Shown here piece by piece: positions 11,218 to 22,231 of a DNA stretch of 64,000 bases. Below the pieces are notes generated by a model. It saw only the letters and a list, made by a program, of their open reading frames with translations, was not told where the DNA came from and did no database searches. The DNA is from Thermobaculum terrenum ATCC BAA-798. Lineage in GTDB: Bacteria > Chloroflexota > Chloroflexia > Thermobaculales > Thermobaculaceae. Every line of letters starts with the position of its first letter. Position 1 is the first letter of the stretch. Made by a program: the position numbers and the translations under genes. The stretch spans positions 1,142,501 through 1,206,500 of the forward strand of contig NC_013525.1 in assembly GCF_000025005.1 (NCBI RefSeq). The letters are read 5' to 3'.

Positions 11218-14200
11218 TTGTCGAGCGATTTTGTACACCTTCATCTTCACTCTGACTATTCCCTTCTAGATGGTTTGGGAAAGATCAAGGATTACGTAAG
11301 TCTTGCCAAAGCATATGGTATGAAAGCTATTGCTCTGACCGATCATGGCGTCATGTATGGCGCCATTGAGATGTACACCGAGGCCTTGGAGGCAGGAATA
11401 AAGCCTATCATAGGTTGTGAGCTTTACGTCGCTCCCAGGTCTAGGCATGATCGAGAGAAAAGGCTAGATTCGGATTATGCTCATCTCCTTGTTTTAGCCA
11501 AGGATTATGAAGGGTATCAAAACCTTATCAAACTTGTTTCTTATGCTTTCCTTGAAGGGTATTACTACAAACCTAGGATAGATCACGAGCTTTTGGCTAA
11601 GTACTCCAAAGGTCTAATAGTTACATCATCCTGTATTGGTGGAGAAGTTCCACAACTATTGCTTCAAGGAAAGGATAAGGAGGCAAGGGAACTAGCTGAC
11701 AAATACAGATCCATAGTCGGTCGTGAGAACTACTTCATCGAGTTACAGGATCACCCTTTTGAAGAGCAACGTATAGCTAACACTAAGCTTATAGAGCTTG
11801 CCAAGGACCTGGAAATTCCTCTAGTAGCTACCTGTGACGTGCACTATCCACGGCAGGAAGATGCTGCTATCCAGGATATATTGCTGTGCGTGCAAACAGG
11901 TAAGCAGGTTACCGACAAGAACCGCATGAGGATGAGTAGTGATACTAACTATATGCGCTCTCCTCAGGAAATGGAGCAAGCCTTCAGGGATTATCCGGAA
12001 GCAATCAAGAATACCGCTCTAATAGCCGAGATGTGTAACCTGCAAATCCCGATGGGTAAGTGGATTTTGCCTCACTTTGATGTCCCCGAGGGTTACGACC
12101 TTCAGTCCTATCTAAGATATCTGTGCGAGGAGGGACTCAGGCAAAAGTATTCAGAGGTGACGCAGGAAATTCGCGACAGACTCGAATACGAGCTCGATGT
12201 AATTAACACCAAGGGATATACTGCCTACATGTTGATTGTGCAGGATTTTGTAAACTGGGCCAGAAGTAGAGGAATAGCTGTTACGAGCCGAGGCTCAGCT
12301 GCTGGAAGCCTGGTTTCTTATCTTCTTAACATAACTACTGCAGATCCTATAGAATACAAGCTTCCTTTTGAAAGGTTCCTTACCATACATAGACCCAGCC
12401 CTCCCGATATTGATATGGACTTCGAGGATAAAAGAAGGGAGGAAGTAATAGAGTATGTTACCTCCAAGTATGGTGAAGAGAACGTAGCGCAAATCATCAC
12501 CTTCGGTACAATGGAAGCTCGTGCTGCTGTCCGAGATGTGGGTAGAGCTTTGGGTATCAGCTATAGCGATACAGATACTATAGCGAAAATGATCCAACCA
12601 GGGTGGTCCATAAAGGAAGCTCTGGAGAACTCTTTGGCACTAAGGCAGTGGTACGAGCGAGATGAGAGGATAAAGCAACTTATAGACGTAGCTTCCAAGC
12701 TGGAGGGTGTAACAAGACATGCCTCTACCCATGCTGCCGGGGTTATTATTTCGCGCGAACCGATCATAAATTATGCCCCGCTTCAGAAGGATAAGAACGG
12801 CTCCAGGCCTCTCGTGCAGTTCGATATGCGTATGTGTGAAAAGATAGGATTGCTCAAGATGGACTTCTTAGGGCTGGCCAACCTATCGATCCTGGGTAGA
12901 GCTGTCAAAACCATTAAGCAGACTCGAGGCATAGATATCGAGCTTGACAAGCTGCCTCTAGACGATACTAAGACTTATGAATTGCTTTCCTCCGGCGAAA
13001 CCACTGGTGTTTTCCAACTAGAGTCTGCAGGCATGAGGAGATACATCAAAGAACTCAAGCCTTCCAATATACGGGACGTAGCAGCTATGATAGCCCTCTA
13101 TCGTCCTGGCCCTATGGATATGATACCTACATATATCGCACGTAAGCATGGCAGGGAACCCGTTGAATATCTAGTCCCTGGATTGGAACCTATTCTTAAG
13201 GATTCATACGGTGTACTTGTATACCAGGATGACATACTGCTAATTGCAATAGAGATAGCCGGTTACACCTGGGAAGAAGCTGACAAGCTTAGAAAAGCTG
13301 TTGGTAAGAAGATACGTGAAGAATTGGAGGCTCAGAGGGATAAATTTATAAAGGGGTGCCAAGAACATGGGGGGTTGTCTCCAGAAAAAGCTCGAGAACT
13401 ATGGGACTGGATGGAACCATTTGCTAGGTATGGCTTTAACAAGGCTCATGCTGCAGCTTACTCCCTAGTGGCCTATCAGACAGCGTATCTGAAGGCGAAT
13501 TATCCCTCCGAGTATATGTCCTCACTGCTCACAGTGGGTATGGATAACTCAGAGAAGGTTGCCTCTGGAATAGTTGAATGCAACAGGATGGGCATAAGGG
13601 TACTTCCACCAAGTGTGAATGATAGCTTTGAGGAGTTCACGCTTGAACCGCAGTCACAGCGCCCGGGCGAACCTATACCCATAAGGTTTGGCCTGGGGGC
13701 AGTGAAGAACGTTGGGTCGGGTCCTATCAGTGCCATTGTGAGCGCTAGGGAGTCGCTACCAGACAAGCGCTTCAAGTCTTTCGAACATTTTTGCACGGTT
13801 GTTGACTTCAAGCAAATCAACAAAAGAGCACTGGAAAGTCTTATTAAAGCCGGAGCCTTTGACGAGTTTGGTCATAGAAGCCAACTTCTTGCGGCAATTG
13901 ACGAGGCAATAGCCCTGAATCAGAAGATGCAGCGTGCATCAGATCTCGGACAGTTCAGCTTGTTTGGAGATGCTTTTTCATCTCAAGATCACTTGCCGTC
14001 TCTAACCCTGCCCGAAGTTGATGAAGCTCCCAAGGAGCAACTGCTTGCTTGGGAAAAGGAGATGCTTGGTCTCTACCTCAGTGAGCATCCCCTTAACGCT
14101 GTGCTCGGCAAGAGACGCCTAGATAGTACCTCTCTTATCTCCGAGATTTCCGAAGAAATGGTAGGCCAGACCGTGCGAGTAGCTGCTATGCTGGTGAATC

Positions 14201-14760
14201 CGCAAATCAGGACGACAAAAAGGCAACAAGAGATGCTTATAGGTAAGTTAGAGGACCAAACCTCTAGTATAGATTTTGTGGTTTTCCCCGAACAATATGA
14301 AAAGTATAGAGATTTACTAGTTAGCGATGCCGTGCTTCTTGTAACAGGCAAGCTAGATGAGAGACAGGAAAGCTTCCAGATTGTATGTGAATCTGTGGCG
14401 AAGATAGATGGTAACTCTGAAGATGAGATATCGCAGGAGGTAGAATCTCTAATTGAGGAGGATTCTCCGCATCCAGAAAGCGCCAGAGCTTACGAGATAC
14501 GAATACGCTTCCCAGTGTCCGATGATATTGAGGTGGATATAGAAAGGATGCAAGCTCTTTATAAGCTACTTAGATCTCACCCTGGTGACGATAAAGTCCT
14601 GATTCAGCTTCCAGTAGGTTCTAGGTTCGTGGTCATCGAACCCACGAACCTAGAAGTATCATTTAGTGCTGTACTAGAACAGGATCTGGAGAAAGTCTTA
14701 GGTTCCAGATGTTGGCGACTGTATGTGAACAATAAGGGCGATAGAGTACAGGTAGCCTAA
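11218..14760 (+). CDS. dnaE: DNA polymerase III alpha subunit
   Basis: DnaE is the replicative polymerase. The 1180 residues are typical. The N-terminal PHP domain starts at [15 protein letters not shown]. The C-family palm carries PDIDMDFED with D397, D399 and D401, and a third acidic residue in LLKMDFLGL. The fingers ([20 protein letters not shown]), the tandem HhH region ([19 protein letters not shown]) and a C-terminal OB-fold ([19 protein letters not shown]) follow in order. The start is TTG after AAAGGAGG with 7 bases spacing. Its stop overlaps the polX stop by 4 bases. Confidence 0.97.
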   Translation: MSSDFVHLHLHSDYSLLDGLGKIKDYVSLAKAYGMKAIALTDHGVMYGAIEMYTEALEAGIKPIIGCELYVAPRSRHDREKRLDSDYAHLLVLAKDYEGYQNLIKLVSYAFLEGYYYKPRIDHELLAKYSKGLIVTSSCIGGEVPQLLLQGKDKEARELADKYRSIVGRENYFIELQDHPFEEQRIANTKLIELAKDLEIPLVATCDVHYPRQEDAAIQDILLCVQTGKQVTDKNRMRMSSDTNYMRSPQEMEQAFRDYPEAIKNTALIAEMCNLQIPMGKWILPHFDVPEGYDLQSYLRYLCEEGLRQKYSEVTQEIRDRLEYELDVINTKGYTAYMLIVQDFVNWARSRGIAVTSRGSAAGSLVSYLLNITTADPIEYKLPFERFLTIHRPSPPDIDMDFEDKRREEVIEYVTSKYGEENVAQIITFGTMEARAAVRDVGRALGISYSDTDTIAKMIQPGWSIKEALENSLALRQWYERDERIKQLIDVASKLEGVTRHASTHAAGVIISREPIINYAPLQKDKNGSRPLVQFDMRMCEKIGLLKMDFLGLANLSILGRAVKTIKQTRGIDIELDKLPLDDTKTYELLSSGETTGVFQLESAGMRRYIKELKPSNIRDVAAMIALYRPGPMDMIPTYIARKHGREPVEYLVPGLEPILKDSYGVLVYQDDILLIAIEIAGYTWEEADKLRKAVGKKIREELEAQRDKFIKGCQEHGGLSPEKARELWDWMEPFARYGFNKAHAAAYSLVAYQTAYLKANYPSEYMSSLLTVGMDNSEKVASGIVECNRMGIRVLPPSVNDSFEEFTLEPQSQRPGEPIPIRFGLGAVKNVGSGPISAIVSARESLPDKRFKSFEHFCTVVDFKQINKRALESLIKAGAFDEFGHRSQLLAAIDEAIALNQKMQRASDLGQFSLFGDAFSSQDHLPSLTLPEVDEAPKEQLLAWEKEMLGLYLSEHPLNAVLGKRRLDSTSLISEISEEMVGQTVRVAAMLVNPQIRTTKRQQEMLIGKLEDQTSSIDFVVFPEQYEKYRDLLVSDAVLLVTGKLDERQESFQIVCESVAKIDGNSEDEISQEVESLIEEDSPHPESARAYEIRIRFPVSDDIEVDIERMQALYKLLRSHPGDDKVLIQLPVGSRFVVIEPTNLEVSFSAVLEQDLEKVLGSRCWRLYVNNKGDRVQVA

Positions 14761-16511
14761 GATCTGTTTCTCTTAAGTAATTTCAGCATCTCATCTAGGG
14801 GCCTGGTATTGATAACATCTTGGGGCCGTATCCATCCTCTGGCTGCTGTCCCCACCCCATATTCCATGTTGTATAGTCCTTCAATGCTATGTGCATCGCT
14901 GCTGATGCTGATTAGGCAGCCTGAGTCTACTGCCTCCTGGGCGTTGACGTCTCTAAGGTCCAGTCTGTTGGGATCGCCATCTACCTCCAGTATTGTTCCC
15001 GTTCGGGCTGCCTCTCTAAAGATAGTCTCGAGATCAAAATCCCCACCTTCCCTGCTCCCTATTATTCGCCCTGTAGGATGAGCAAGTATGTCAACTAGCG
15101 GATGTCGTATTGCTGCCAATGCCCTGGATGTAACTTTCTCTCTCCCTTGCCTTAGTCCCGAATGTACGCTGGCTATAACGAGATCGAGATCTCTAAGTAC
15201 CTCCTCGGGCAAGTCCATACTGCCGTCACTAAGGACTTCCATCTCTATGCCTTGTAATATCTTGAAAGGTGCTAGTTCTTTGTTGAGGGATTCTATCTCC
15301 TTCCTTTGCTCCACGATTCTTTCTGGAGTCAAACCTCTAGCTATCCCAAGGCTTTGGGAATGATCCGTTATACATATGTACTCGTATCCTAGGGATCTAG
15401 CAGCTAGCGCCATGTCTCGGATACTGCACTTACCATCACTCCAGGTTGAGTGCATATGAAGATCGCCCCTGATATCCTTCTGTCTAATTACCTTCGGCAG
15501 TTGGTGAATCAGAGATAGTTCTATCTCACCTCTGTCCTCTCTCATTTCCGGGGGCACATATTGGATTCCTAAAAATTTATAGACTTCCTCTTCTGTTGAG
15601 AACGTAATGAGCTGTTCGTTCTTCTTGAAGCCATACTCACTCATATGAGCTCCACGTTCCAATGCCAGGTCACGCAGGTGCAGGTTATGGTCCCTGCTAC
15701 CCGTGAAGTGCAGTAACAAAGTCCCCCAATGCTGGGCCGGCAGACATATCAAGTCAACCTGTATGCCGCCCTCGATCATGACCCTGCATCTATTTTCACC
15801 CTTCATGTTTACGTCTTGGACCATAGGCAGGGAGCAAAATGTATCGATTATATCTTCCGGATGTTCTGATGCAGCAACTATATCTATATCTCCTGCGGTC
15901 TCTCGGAACCTCCTAATGCTTCCTGCCAGCTCTATCTTTTCCACCTTATCGGTCTTTTCAAGAAGCTGCTGGACAATGCGCTTACCCAGCTCCCTTGCCT
16001 TTCCTATAGGTATCCTTATATCTCGACCTTTCAGGGATTTCAGCCCCTCTATTATCCTCTCTATAGCTTTAGGGCCTAGACCCTTTACCTTATAGATTCT
16101 CCCATCTTCTATTGCTAGCTCTAAGGCATCCAGGGAGCCTACCTTCAACTCGCCCCATAGTAATTTGACTCTCTTGGGTCCCAAATCAGGTACCTGCAAT
16201 AGCTCACGGAGTGTCGGCGGGTATTCCGATGTAACCTCTTCTAACAGTTCGAAAGTTCCAGTATCTAGCAGATCTTCTATCTTCTGAGCTATTGCCTTGC
16301 CTACACCGGGAATGGTCTCGAGCTTGCCTTGTTGCCTTAGGGTGGATAAAGGTTCGGGAGTGTGATCTATGGAATCTGCAGCCTTACGATACGCTGCAAT
16401 TTTATAGGATGCCTCTCCCTTTATTTCGAGAAGATCTGCTAGCAGTCTGAATTTCTCTGCTATGTCATGATTTGAGATGATTTGATCTCGCACCGCTTTC
16501 TTGGCCTCCAT
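14757..16511 (-). CDS. polX: Bacterial X-family DNA polymerase with PHP domain
   Basis: PolX is a small gap-filling repair polymerase; the bacterial form has an added PHP phosphoesterase domain with 3'-5' exonuclease and AP-endonuclease activity in studied homologs. The 584 residues begin with the 8-kDa HhH domain ([18 protein letters not shown]). The palm has GDIDIVAAS, with the paired catalytic aspartates, and IQVDLICLP for the third. The PHP domain starts at [11 protein letters not shown] and continues through [30 protein letters not shown] and SSDAHS, so its metal ligands appear intact. It is convergent with dnaE. Confidence 0.94.
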   Translation of the reverse strand: MEAKKAVRDQIISNHDIAEKFRLLADLLEIKGEASYKIAAYRKAADSIDHTPEPLSTLRQQGKLETIPGVGKAIAQKIEDLLDTGTFELLEEVTSEYPPTLRELLQVPDLGPKRVKLLWGELKVGSLDALELAIEDGRIYKVKGLGPKAIERIIEGLKSLKGRDIRIPIGKARELGKRIVQQLLEKTDKVEKIELAGSIRRFRETAGDIDIVAASEHPEDIIDTFCSLPMVQDVNMKGENRCRVMIEGGIQVDLICLPAQHWGTLLLHFTGSRDHNLHLRDLALERGAHMSEYGFKKNEQLITFSTEEEVYKFLGIQYVPPEMREDRGEIELSLIHQLPKVIRQKDIRGDLHMHSTWSDGKCSIRDMALAARSLGYEYICITDHSQSLGIARGLTPERIVEQRKEIESLNKELAPFKILQGIEMEVLSDGSMDLPEEVLRDLDLVIASVHSGLRQGREKVTSRALAAIRHPLVDILAHPTGRIIGSREGGDFDLETIFREAARTGTILEVDGDPNRLDLRDVNAQEAVDSGCLISISSDAHSIEGLYNMEYGVGTAARGWIRPQDVINTRPLDEMLKLLKRNRS

Positions 16512-16608
16512 AGATATGGTTATCTTTTGCTAATTTGCCGTAACTGATCTCGCTGTTATAATAAAGCAAACAGTTACCGTACTCCTATGTAAACTAAATT
16601 CAAAAAAG

Positions 16609-17574
16609 GTGGGGATGTTGGTTGACGTAGCTTCAATAGCTCAAAGGATATCTGAGAACATACAGAAAGTTATTCTGGGCAAAAAGGACGAAATAGAATT
16701 AGCTATCCTAGCATTGCTTAGTAAGGGACATATCCTTCTCGAGGATGTCCCTGGAGTAGGCAAGACGGTCTTAGCCAAATCTCTGGCAGCATCTCTAGGT
16801 TGTTCTTTCAAGCGTATCCAGTTCACCCCTGATCTACTTCCTAGCGACGTTATTGGCGTATCTATATATAACCAAAAAACTGGAGAGTTTGAATATAGAC
16901 CAGGTCCAATCATCGCTCAAGTTGTGCTCGCAGATGAAATCAACAGAGCTACTCCCAAAACACAATCAGCCCTATTGGAAGCGATGGAAGAGAAGCAGGT
17001 TACTGTTGATGGGGTGACTCATAGCCTTCCCGAGCCTTTTCTCGTCATTGCTACAGAAAACCCTATAGAGTACGAGGGCACTTTCCCACTGCCAGAGGCC
17101 CAGTTAGATAGGTTTCTTATAAGGATGGCTATAGGGTACCCAGATAAGTCTGATGAGATCTCTGTACTGGAGAGCCAGCACATAAGGCATCCCTTGGAGG
17201 AAATTGGCCAGGTAGTTAGTCCAGCAGATATATTAGAGGCACAAGAAGCAGTTAAATCTGTATATGTAGACAGGCTGATAAGCGAATATATCGTGAATAT
17301 AACCTCTGCGACCAGAGAGCATCCGGATGTTTACTTGGGCGCAAGCCCCAGGGGATCACTTGGCATATACAGGGTCGCTCAGGCGCGTGCTGCGATCTCT
17401 GGTAGGGATTATGTTATACCTGACGATGTAAAATCTGTTGTGCTTCCTGTGCTGTCCCATCGAATAATTCTCAATCCTTCCGCTCGTATGAGGGAAGTCA
17501 CGACAGAGTCCGTAATATCCAACGTCCTAGAGAGCGTAACTGTTCCTGGTACTAGGTCTGTTATTCGTAGATAA
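16609..17574 (+). CDS. MoxR-family AAA+ ATPase
   Basis: This is a MoxR-type chaperone ATPase, thought to assemble or activate partner proteins encoded beside it. In the 321-residue form the Walker A is DVPGVGKT at 46-53, Walker B is [12 protein letters not shown], and [21 protein letters not shown] is the sensor region of the family. Three nearby starts (GTG 16609, ATG 16615, TTG 16618) compete for the same GGTGGGG ribosome binding site. It heads an operon with a DUF58 and a transglutaminase gene, the classic MoxR neighbourhood. Confidence 0.92.
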   Translation: MGMLVDVASIAQRISENIQKVILGKKDEIELAILALLSKGHILLEDVPGVGKTVLAKSLAASLGCSFKRIQFTPDLLPSDVIGVSIYNQKTGEFEYRPGPIIAQVVLADEINRATPKTQSALLEAMEEKQVTVDGVTHSLPEPFLVIATENPIEYEGTFPLPEAQLDRFLIRMAIGYPDKSDEISVLESQHIRHPLEEIGQVVSPADILEAQEAVKSVYVDRLISEYIVNITSATREHPDVYLGASPRGSLGIYRVAQARAAISGRDYVIPDDVKSVVLPVLSHRIILNPSARMREVTTESVISNVLESVTVPGTRSVIRR

Positions 17575-17592
17575 GATTGCAGGTTTGTATGT

Positions 17593-18873
17593 ATGTCTAG
17601 AATTAGTCCTGCAGTATTAGGATTGTTACTTATAACTGTAGGGTTAGCTGCGGTCTCCACGGGCTGGCGATTATTATTCGTGCTTTTTTGGTTGATACTT
17701 GGAGTAACGGCTGTAGCTTGGCTCTGGGTAGTCTTGGCATTTAGAGGACTCAAGGTCGTTCGCCCAGAGCCTACTCTTAGGGTGCAGGTTGGTGACGTTC
17801 TGCGCGAAAGAGTATCATTTATCAATACTTCTAGAATTCCCAAGCTGTGGCTGGAAGTGCATGATGGTGGCGATTTACCAGGTAGAGATACAGGAAGCGT
17901 AATTACTGTCCCCTCTAAGACCGAAAGGCGTTGGTGGAGAAGAACCGTCTGTGAGCGTAGAGGAGTATATAGGTTAGGTCCACTGACAGTTACTGCTTCA
18001 GACCCTTTCGGAATATTCTCTAGAACTATTCAAATAGGTAGATCCCACGAACTAGTAATTTATCCTCAGATAGTTACAATATCCGACTTTCGGGTGCCTG
18101 CCTTGGAGCTTCCTGGGGGAAGCATAACTCAAAAGCGTACTTTTCAGGCTAATCCTTATGCTAGCTCAGTAAGGGATTACAATCCTGGTGACAGTCTTAG
18201 TCACGTCAGCTGGAAAGCTACAGCTAGGCATCAGCGGCTAATGGTCAAGGAGTTTGAGTTCGATCCAGTCTCTGATATATGGCTTGTGCTTGATCTTAAT
18301 CGAAGGTGGCATGTTCCAACTGCTAGCCATGAATGCCATGTCAGGGATGATCCATCTAGAAGGTATCTCAACTCGACGGTCGAGTATGCAGTTACTACTG
18401 CCTCCTCCTTGGCATCCTACCTTCTGGAAAGGGGTAGGAGCGTAGGACTTATTACATGGAGTAAAGATAGGTATGTGGTGCTACCTGATAGGGGTATAAA
18501 GCAGTTGTGGAAAATACTGGATGTCCTGGCATTAGTAGACGTAAGCAGTGGACCAAGTCTAAAGGATGTCTTGATTCATAGTCAACCTTTATTCGCTGGT
18601 AATTATTCGATAGTAGTAATTACTCCCGATATCTCGAGGGAATGGGTTGCGGGTTTGGCACTAGGACGGGGCCGGTACGTACAGTTTGCTGAAGTAATAA
18701 TAGAATCTAGGAGCTTTGACAAAAGGGCTCCAAGGCCCGCTTATTCGCTAAACACTTCTGCGGCCAAGTCAGTGACTTACGTTCTTCGCAATGGAGATGA
18801 CATAAGTTACATGTTGGGAGAGCCTAGCTTGAGCTATTCGCGTTCAGGGGATGCTAGGAGGAGAGCTATATGA
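17593..18873 (+). CDS. DUF58 domain protein (MoxR partner)
   Basis: This 426-residue protein has two membrane helices near the N-terminus (about 8-25 and 30-52), a beta-rich middle with the hallmark ERRGVYRLGPLTVTASDPFG, and the DUF58 core VRDYNPGDSLSHVSWKATARH followed by a von Willebrand A-like fold (DIWLVLDLNR). DUF58 proteins almost always accompany MoxR and are believed to be its membrane-tethered clients. It lies 18 bases after moxR and overlaps the next gene by 4 bases (ATGA). The exact role is unknown. Confidence 0.9.
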   Translation: MSRISPAVLGLLLITVGLAAVSTGWRLLFVLFWLILGVTAVAWLWVVLAFRGLKVVRPEPTLRVQVGDVLRERVSFINTSRIPKLWLEVHDGGDLPGRDTGSVITVPSKTERRWWRRTVCERRGVYRLGPLTVTASDPFGIFSRTIQIGRSHELVIYPQIVTISDFRVPALELPGGSITQKRTFQANPYASSVRDYNPGDSLSHVSWKATARHQRLMVKEFEFDPVSDIWLVLDLNRRWHVPTASHECHVRDDPSRRYLNSTVEYAVTTASSLASYLLERGRSVGLITWSKDRYVVLPDRGIKQLWKILDVLALVDVSSGPSLKDVLIHSQPLFAGNYSIVVITPDISREWVAGLALGRGRYVQFAEVIIESRSFDKRAPRPAYSLNTSAAKSVTYVLRNGDDISYMLGEPSLSYSRSGDARRRAI

Positions 18874-21458
18874 GGCTATCAGTAAGGCCCAGGGATATAT
18901 TTGCGACCTTCCTATTACTACTGATGGTCGTTACTACGGCAAACTCAATAAAAGAGGCTCAATGGGCTCCAGGTCTCCAGATATTAATATGGGTTGCAAT
19001 ATTTGGTACCTTGATAGGCTTCTTTCTTTCGAGAAGTAGTATAAGTCCTGTCAAGGCCCATGTTTTAGCCTTTATACTTGGGTTCTTTATAGTTACCTGG
19101 CAAACTGGGAGAACCTTGGATCCGGTCGTTCTGGATGGGGAGGCCAGAAGTTCAGTAGTGCTAGCACACCTGCGAGAGTGGATATCTATAGTTATGGATG
19201 GAGGGCGGAGTTATGATCCGCTAGTTTTCATATTTGTTATGGCATTTATAGTTTGGCTCTTGGCCTACAACAATGCCTGGTTTGTACTCAATTATGGATG
19301 GGTATGGTGGGCAATCATACCTACTGGTGTAGTTATATTAGTTAATGTAAGCTACAGCCCTGCTAGGGACTACGCTACCTTTGGTATATTCCTATTTTTG
19401 TCTCTTCTCCTTATGATATATTCTCATTTCTCTAACAGCTCAGAGAGATGGGCGCGTGAAGGGGTATCTTACGATTCAAGTCTTCCAACGAGGCTATTCC
19501 TGGTAGGGACAGCTATATCCATATTACTTTTGATGTTAGCCTGGAGGGGACCAGATAAATTAGCGGCCAGTGCGTTGCAATCTGCTTGGAAGAACATAAG
19601 CACCCCGATTCATAAGTTGCAGGATGGTTGGGAGAGAGCTTTCGCTTTCCTATATGGTGCTCGGCCCTCAAATTCTGGCATTGGTGGAGGCTTTGCAAGC
19701 TTCACTAGTAACTTTCGCCTGGGTGGACCTTTGAATCTGGGGAATAGAGTGGTCTTTATTGCCTTAGGAGATCCTCTGCAGTATTGGCAAGCTGCGGCCT
19801 ACGATACATATACGGGGACAAGTTGGGAGCAATCAAGCGCTGAAAATCCAGAGGCTTCTGTCAAGGTAGAGTCTCCTCAGCTAGTTCCCAAGGACCAGCT
19901 TGGACCTTTAAGGGACGGTTTACAAAGGGTGGATCAAGAGGTTACATTGAGGATTCCTCTAGGACATACTCTTCTTGCTGCAGATAGAGCTGTTTCTTTT
20001 GACAAGGATGCCATATGGGATCTGTCAAGGGAGAAGGTAACGGGTAGATGGTCTATAGATTCCCGCAAAGAGCCCTCCAATGCTGCTGAGTACTCTGACG
20101 AGTTGGTTCGGCTGCGGGATTTAATCCTGTCTATAGGTCCCGATAAAATCCTTCGAGCGACAGCAGATGGTGTTGTCTTCAGGCGAAATATTATTAGTCC
20201 GACACCTACAACCGAGCAATCTCAAAATTATCAGGACTCTGAGTTCTATCGACTTCGAGCTGGCGCGAATGAGTTACAGTCTTACATGCTTGGCCTAAGA
20301 GAGGATGGACTCGAAACTACTTACAGGTACTCACGGGGTGAGGGGATTATAACCTTCTCCTACTATAAGACCAATATTCGAGACATTATGAGCGTGACTG
20401 CTGTGGACCCATTGGAACCCGGTCAAACTTATAGGGCTACTTCCATAGTTGCCAATCCTACAGATGCCCAATTAAATAAGGTAACGCAACAGCCTCCTCA
20501 ATGGGTCAAGGATAAGTACCTGCAGTTGCCCCCGGATTTACCCGATAGGGTAAGGCAGCTGGCTTTAGATATTACAAGGAATGCCAAGACCACTCATCAA
20601 AAGGCCAGCGCCATAGAAGCATATCTTCGCAAAATGAAGTATAGAGAGGACATGCCTCCCACACCTGAAGGTGAGGACTTCGTAGATTATTTCCTCTTCC
20701 ATCAAAGGGAAGGATACTGCACCTACTTTTCATCGGCCATGGTAGTAATGCTTCGTTCTATAGGTATACCTGCACGTGTGGCAACTGGTTTTGCTCCGGG
20801 CAAATACGATAGCCGTATTGGTAGGTATGTCGTAACAGAGTCTCTAGCTCATGCCTGGGTGCAGGTTTACTATCCTGGGTACGGGTGGGTCAATTATGAA
20901 CCTACGCCAGCTAGGCCCGAAATCAATCGTTCTCCTGCAATTGGTGGAGGGACAGTTGCTCCTCAGGCTCCAGATAGAAATGCTGTTAATCCTGATGCAG
21001 TCAATCGGGCTGCCGGTCAGGGAGGATCAAGTCAAGAGATAGCTAATTCGAGAGATATCTTTGACTTCATGCGGATACCTTTTTACGTATTGTCGTCGCT
21101 AATAATACTGGTAGCAGCATGCTATGGTGTATTAGTGTTCCAGCTTCGTGGACTCTCTGGCGCTAGGAGGCAATACGCTAAACTGATACGCTTGGCGTAT
21201 CTCATAGGAGTTATACCAGCTAAAAGTAAGACTCCAAATGAGTTTGCAATGCAACTGTCTTCAGCAGTGCCTGGAGCTTCTGATGCCGTAGATAGAATAA
21301 CTAGCAGCTACGTAGAGGAGGTGTACGGGCATAAAATCGTGAGTGCTAGCACGCTAAAGAATGATTGGAGGATCATTCTGCTAGGTACTATTCGAAACAT
21401 ACCCAGCTATTGCTATCGCTGGCTGATTAGGATAGGTAACACGCTAAGAAGAGAATAA
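18870..21458 (+). CDS. TgpA-like membrane transglutaminase
   Basis: This 862-residue membrane protein has about six N-terminal helices (to residue about 220), an N-terminal extracytoplasmic DUF3488-like region, and a papain-like transglutaminase core. The core has C617 in EGYCTYFSSAMVVMLRSIGI, H661 in SLAHAWVQVYYPGYGW, and the WVNYEPTP segment usual in this subfamily. Another membrane helix near residue 735 and a C-terminal cytoplasmic DUF4129-like tail follow. TgpA proteins occur in MoxR-DUF58 operons; the Pseudomonas member is essential. Likely substrates are envelope proteins, which is inference. Start by ATGA overlap with DUF58. Confidence 0.9.
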   Translation: MRLSVRPRDIFATFLLLLMVVTTANSIKEAQWAPGLQILIWVAIFGTLIGFFLSRSSISPVKAHVLAFILGFFIVTWQTGRTLDPVVLDGEARSSVVLAHLREWISIVMDGGRSYDPLVFIFVMAFIVWLLAYNNAWFVLNYGWVWWAIIPTGVVILVNVSYSPARDYATFGIFLFLSLLLMIYSHFSNSSERWAREGVSYDSSLPTRLFLVGTAISILLLMLAWRGPDKLAASALQSAWKNISTPIHKLQDGWERAFAFLYGARPSNSGIGGGFASFTSNFRLGGPLNLGNRVVFIALGDPLQYWQAAAYDTYTGTSWEQSSAENPEASVKVESPQLVPKDQLGPLRDGLQRVDQEVTLRIPLGHTLLAADRAVSFDKDAIWDLSREKVTGRWSIDSRKEPSNAAEYSDELVRLRDLILSIGPDKILRATADGVVFRRNIISPTPTTEQSQNYQDSEFYRLRAGANELQSYMLGLREDGLETTYRYSRGEGIITFSYYKTNIRDIMSVTAVDPLEPGQTYRATSIVANPTDAQLNKVTQQPPQWVKDKYLQLPPDLPDRVRQLALDITRNAKTTHQKASAIEAYLRKMKYREDMPPTPEGEDFVDYFLFHQREGYCTYFSSAMVVMLRSIGIPARVATGFAPGKYDSRIGRYVVTESLAHAWVQVYYPGYGWVNYEPTPARPEINRSPAIGGGTVAPQAPDRNAVNPDAVNRAAGQGGSSQEIANSRDIFDFMRIPFYVLSSLIILVAACYGVLVFQLRGLSGARRQYAKLIRLAYLIGVIPAKSKTPNEFAMQLSSAVPGASDAVDRITSSYVEEVYGHKIVSASTLKNDWRIILLGTIRNIPSYCYRWLIRIGNTLRRE

Positions 21459-21471
21459 TAATAAAACAGCG

Positions 21472-21798
21472 CTATTTCTTGTTTTTATGTTGCTTGTAGT
21501 ACTTCTTAGGCTTGGGAATTGGTCTGGATTCGATCTGCTCTCTCTCTTTCTGGATCTCAATTCGCTCTTGTTGCAATTCTTCTTCGAGCGCAGCTAAGTC
21601 GTTATAAATAGACATGTTGCCCAGAGCCTCAGGAGTTTTCATGAGCTCGCTCAGCACTCTTAGAGTGGACGTATGCTCGCTTCCCGCTACTTTACTAGCC
21701 AAGGATATGTACTTGTCCATCATTTTAAGCGTTTGGGGACTTGCACTTCTTGCTTGAAGTCTTTCCTTTATTCTTAGCATGTTGCTGTAGATGTTCAT
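21472..21798 (-). CDS. Small coiled-coil protein of unknown function
   Basis: I do not recognise this 108-residue protein. It is almost wholly helical: residues 1-70 look like a helical bundle, 71-98 is an acidic/basic coiled coil (LEEELQQERIEIQKEREQIE), and the tail KPKKYYKQHKNKK is strongly basic, which would suit nucleic acid or membrane contact. The ATG at 21798 is preferred over the ATG at 21804, because AAGGAG directly abuts the latter and is six bases from the former. It is convergent with the TgpA gene. Confidence 0.6.
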   Translation of the reverse strand: MNIYSNMLRIKERLQARSASPQTLKMMDKYISLASKVAGSEHTSTLRVLSELMKTPEALGNMSIYNDLAALEEELQQERIEIQKEREQIESRPIPKPKKYYKQHKNKK

Positions 21799-21900
21799 TG
21801 CCATCTCCCTTCAATATCATAAGACCTGTATATTCTACCTTAGCATGACTAGTGCTAGTGATTTTTCAGGGACTTAATATCTCAGCAAGGAGCAAAACGA

Positions 21901-22158
21901 ATGGTTACACATACAACTGATGAGCAGCATCCAGCTACTGAAAGCCATAGACCAATACCGTCTGGCACATCATGCTTTTACTGTGGCTATCCCCTACAGG
22001 GCACCATAGTAGCTTGGTGGGGGAATGGTGCGGACATATACCTACATCCAAGTTGTGTTGTTGAACTTACGATCAGGATGCTTAGAGACGTGCACGAGAT
22101 AGAGTGTCAAACGCAAACCGCTATAACTGGTGGCCATAGTTCTGTGGGAAGGACTTAA
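21901..22158 (+). CDS. Small protein with paired-cysteine motif, unknown function
   Basis: This 85-residue protein has CFYCGYPLQG at about 25-34 and HPSCVVEL about 25 residues later. Two CxxC cysteines plus a His and Cys could bind one zinc ion, as in a half zinc ribbon. The first 20 residues are polar and probably disordered. AAGGAG lies 7-8 bases before the ATG, and a perfect hairpin follows the stop, so it is probably a real gene. No function can be assigned. Confidence 0.6.
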   Translation: MVTHTTDEQHPATESHRPIPSGTSCFYCGYPLQGTIVAWWGNGADIYLHPSCVVELTIRMLRDVHEIECQTQTAITGGHSSVGRT

Positions 22159-22163
22159 AAACG

Positions 22164-22199
22164 CTGCCAATCGGGCTTGGAGTAGCGCCCGATTGGCAG
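22164..22199 (+). terminator. Perfect 13-bp bidirectional hairpin terminator
   Basis: Arms 22164-22176 and 22187-22199 are perfectly complementary with a 10-base loop. It lies 5 bases after one stop codon and 32 bases past the other, between convergent genes, so it can serve both. Confidence 0.75.
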
Positions 22200-22231
22200 A
22201 TTCCAATTCAGAGGCAGTGCTGTTTATAATT

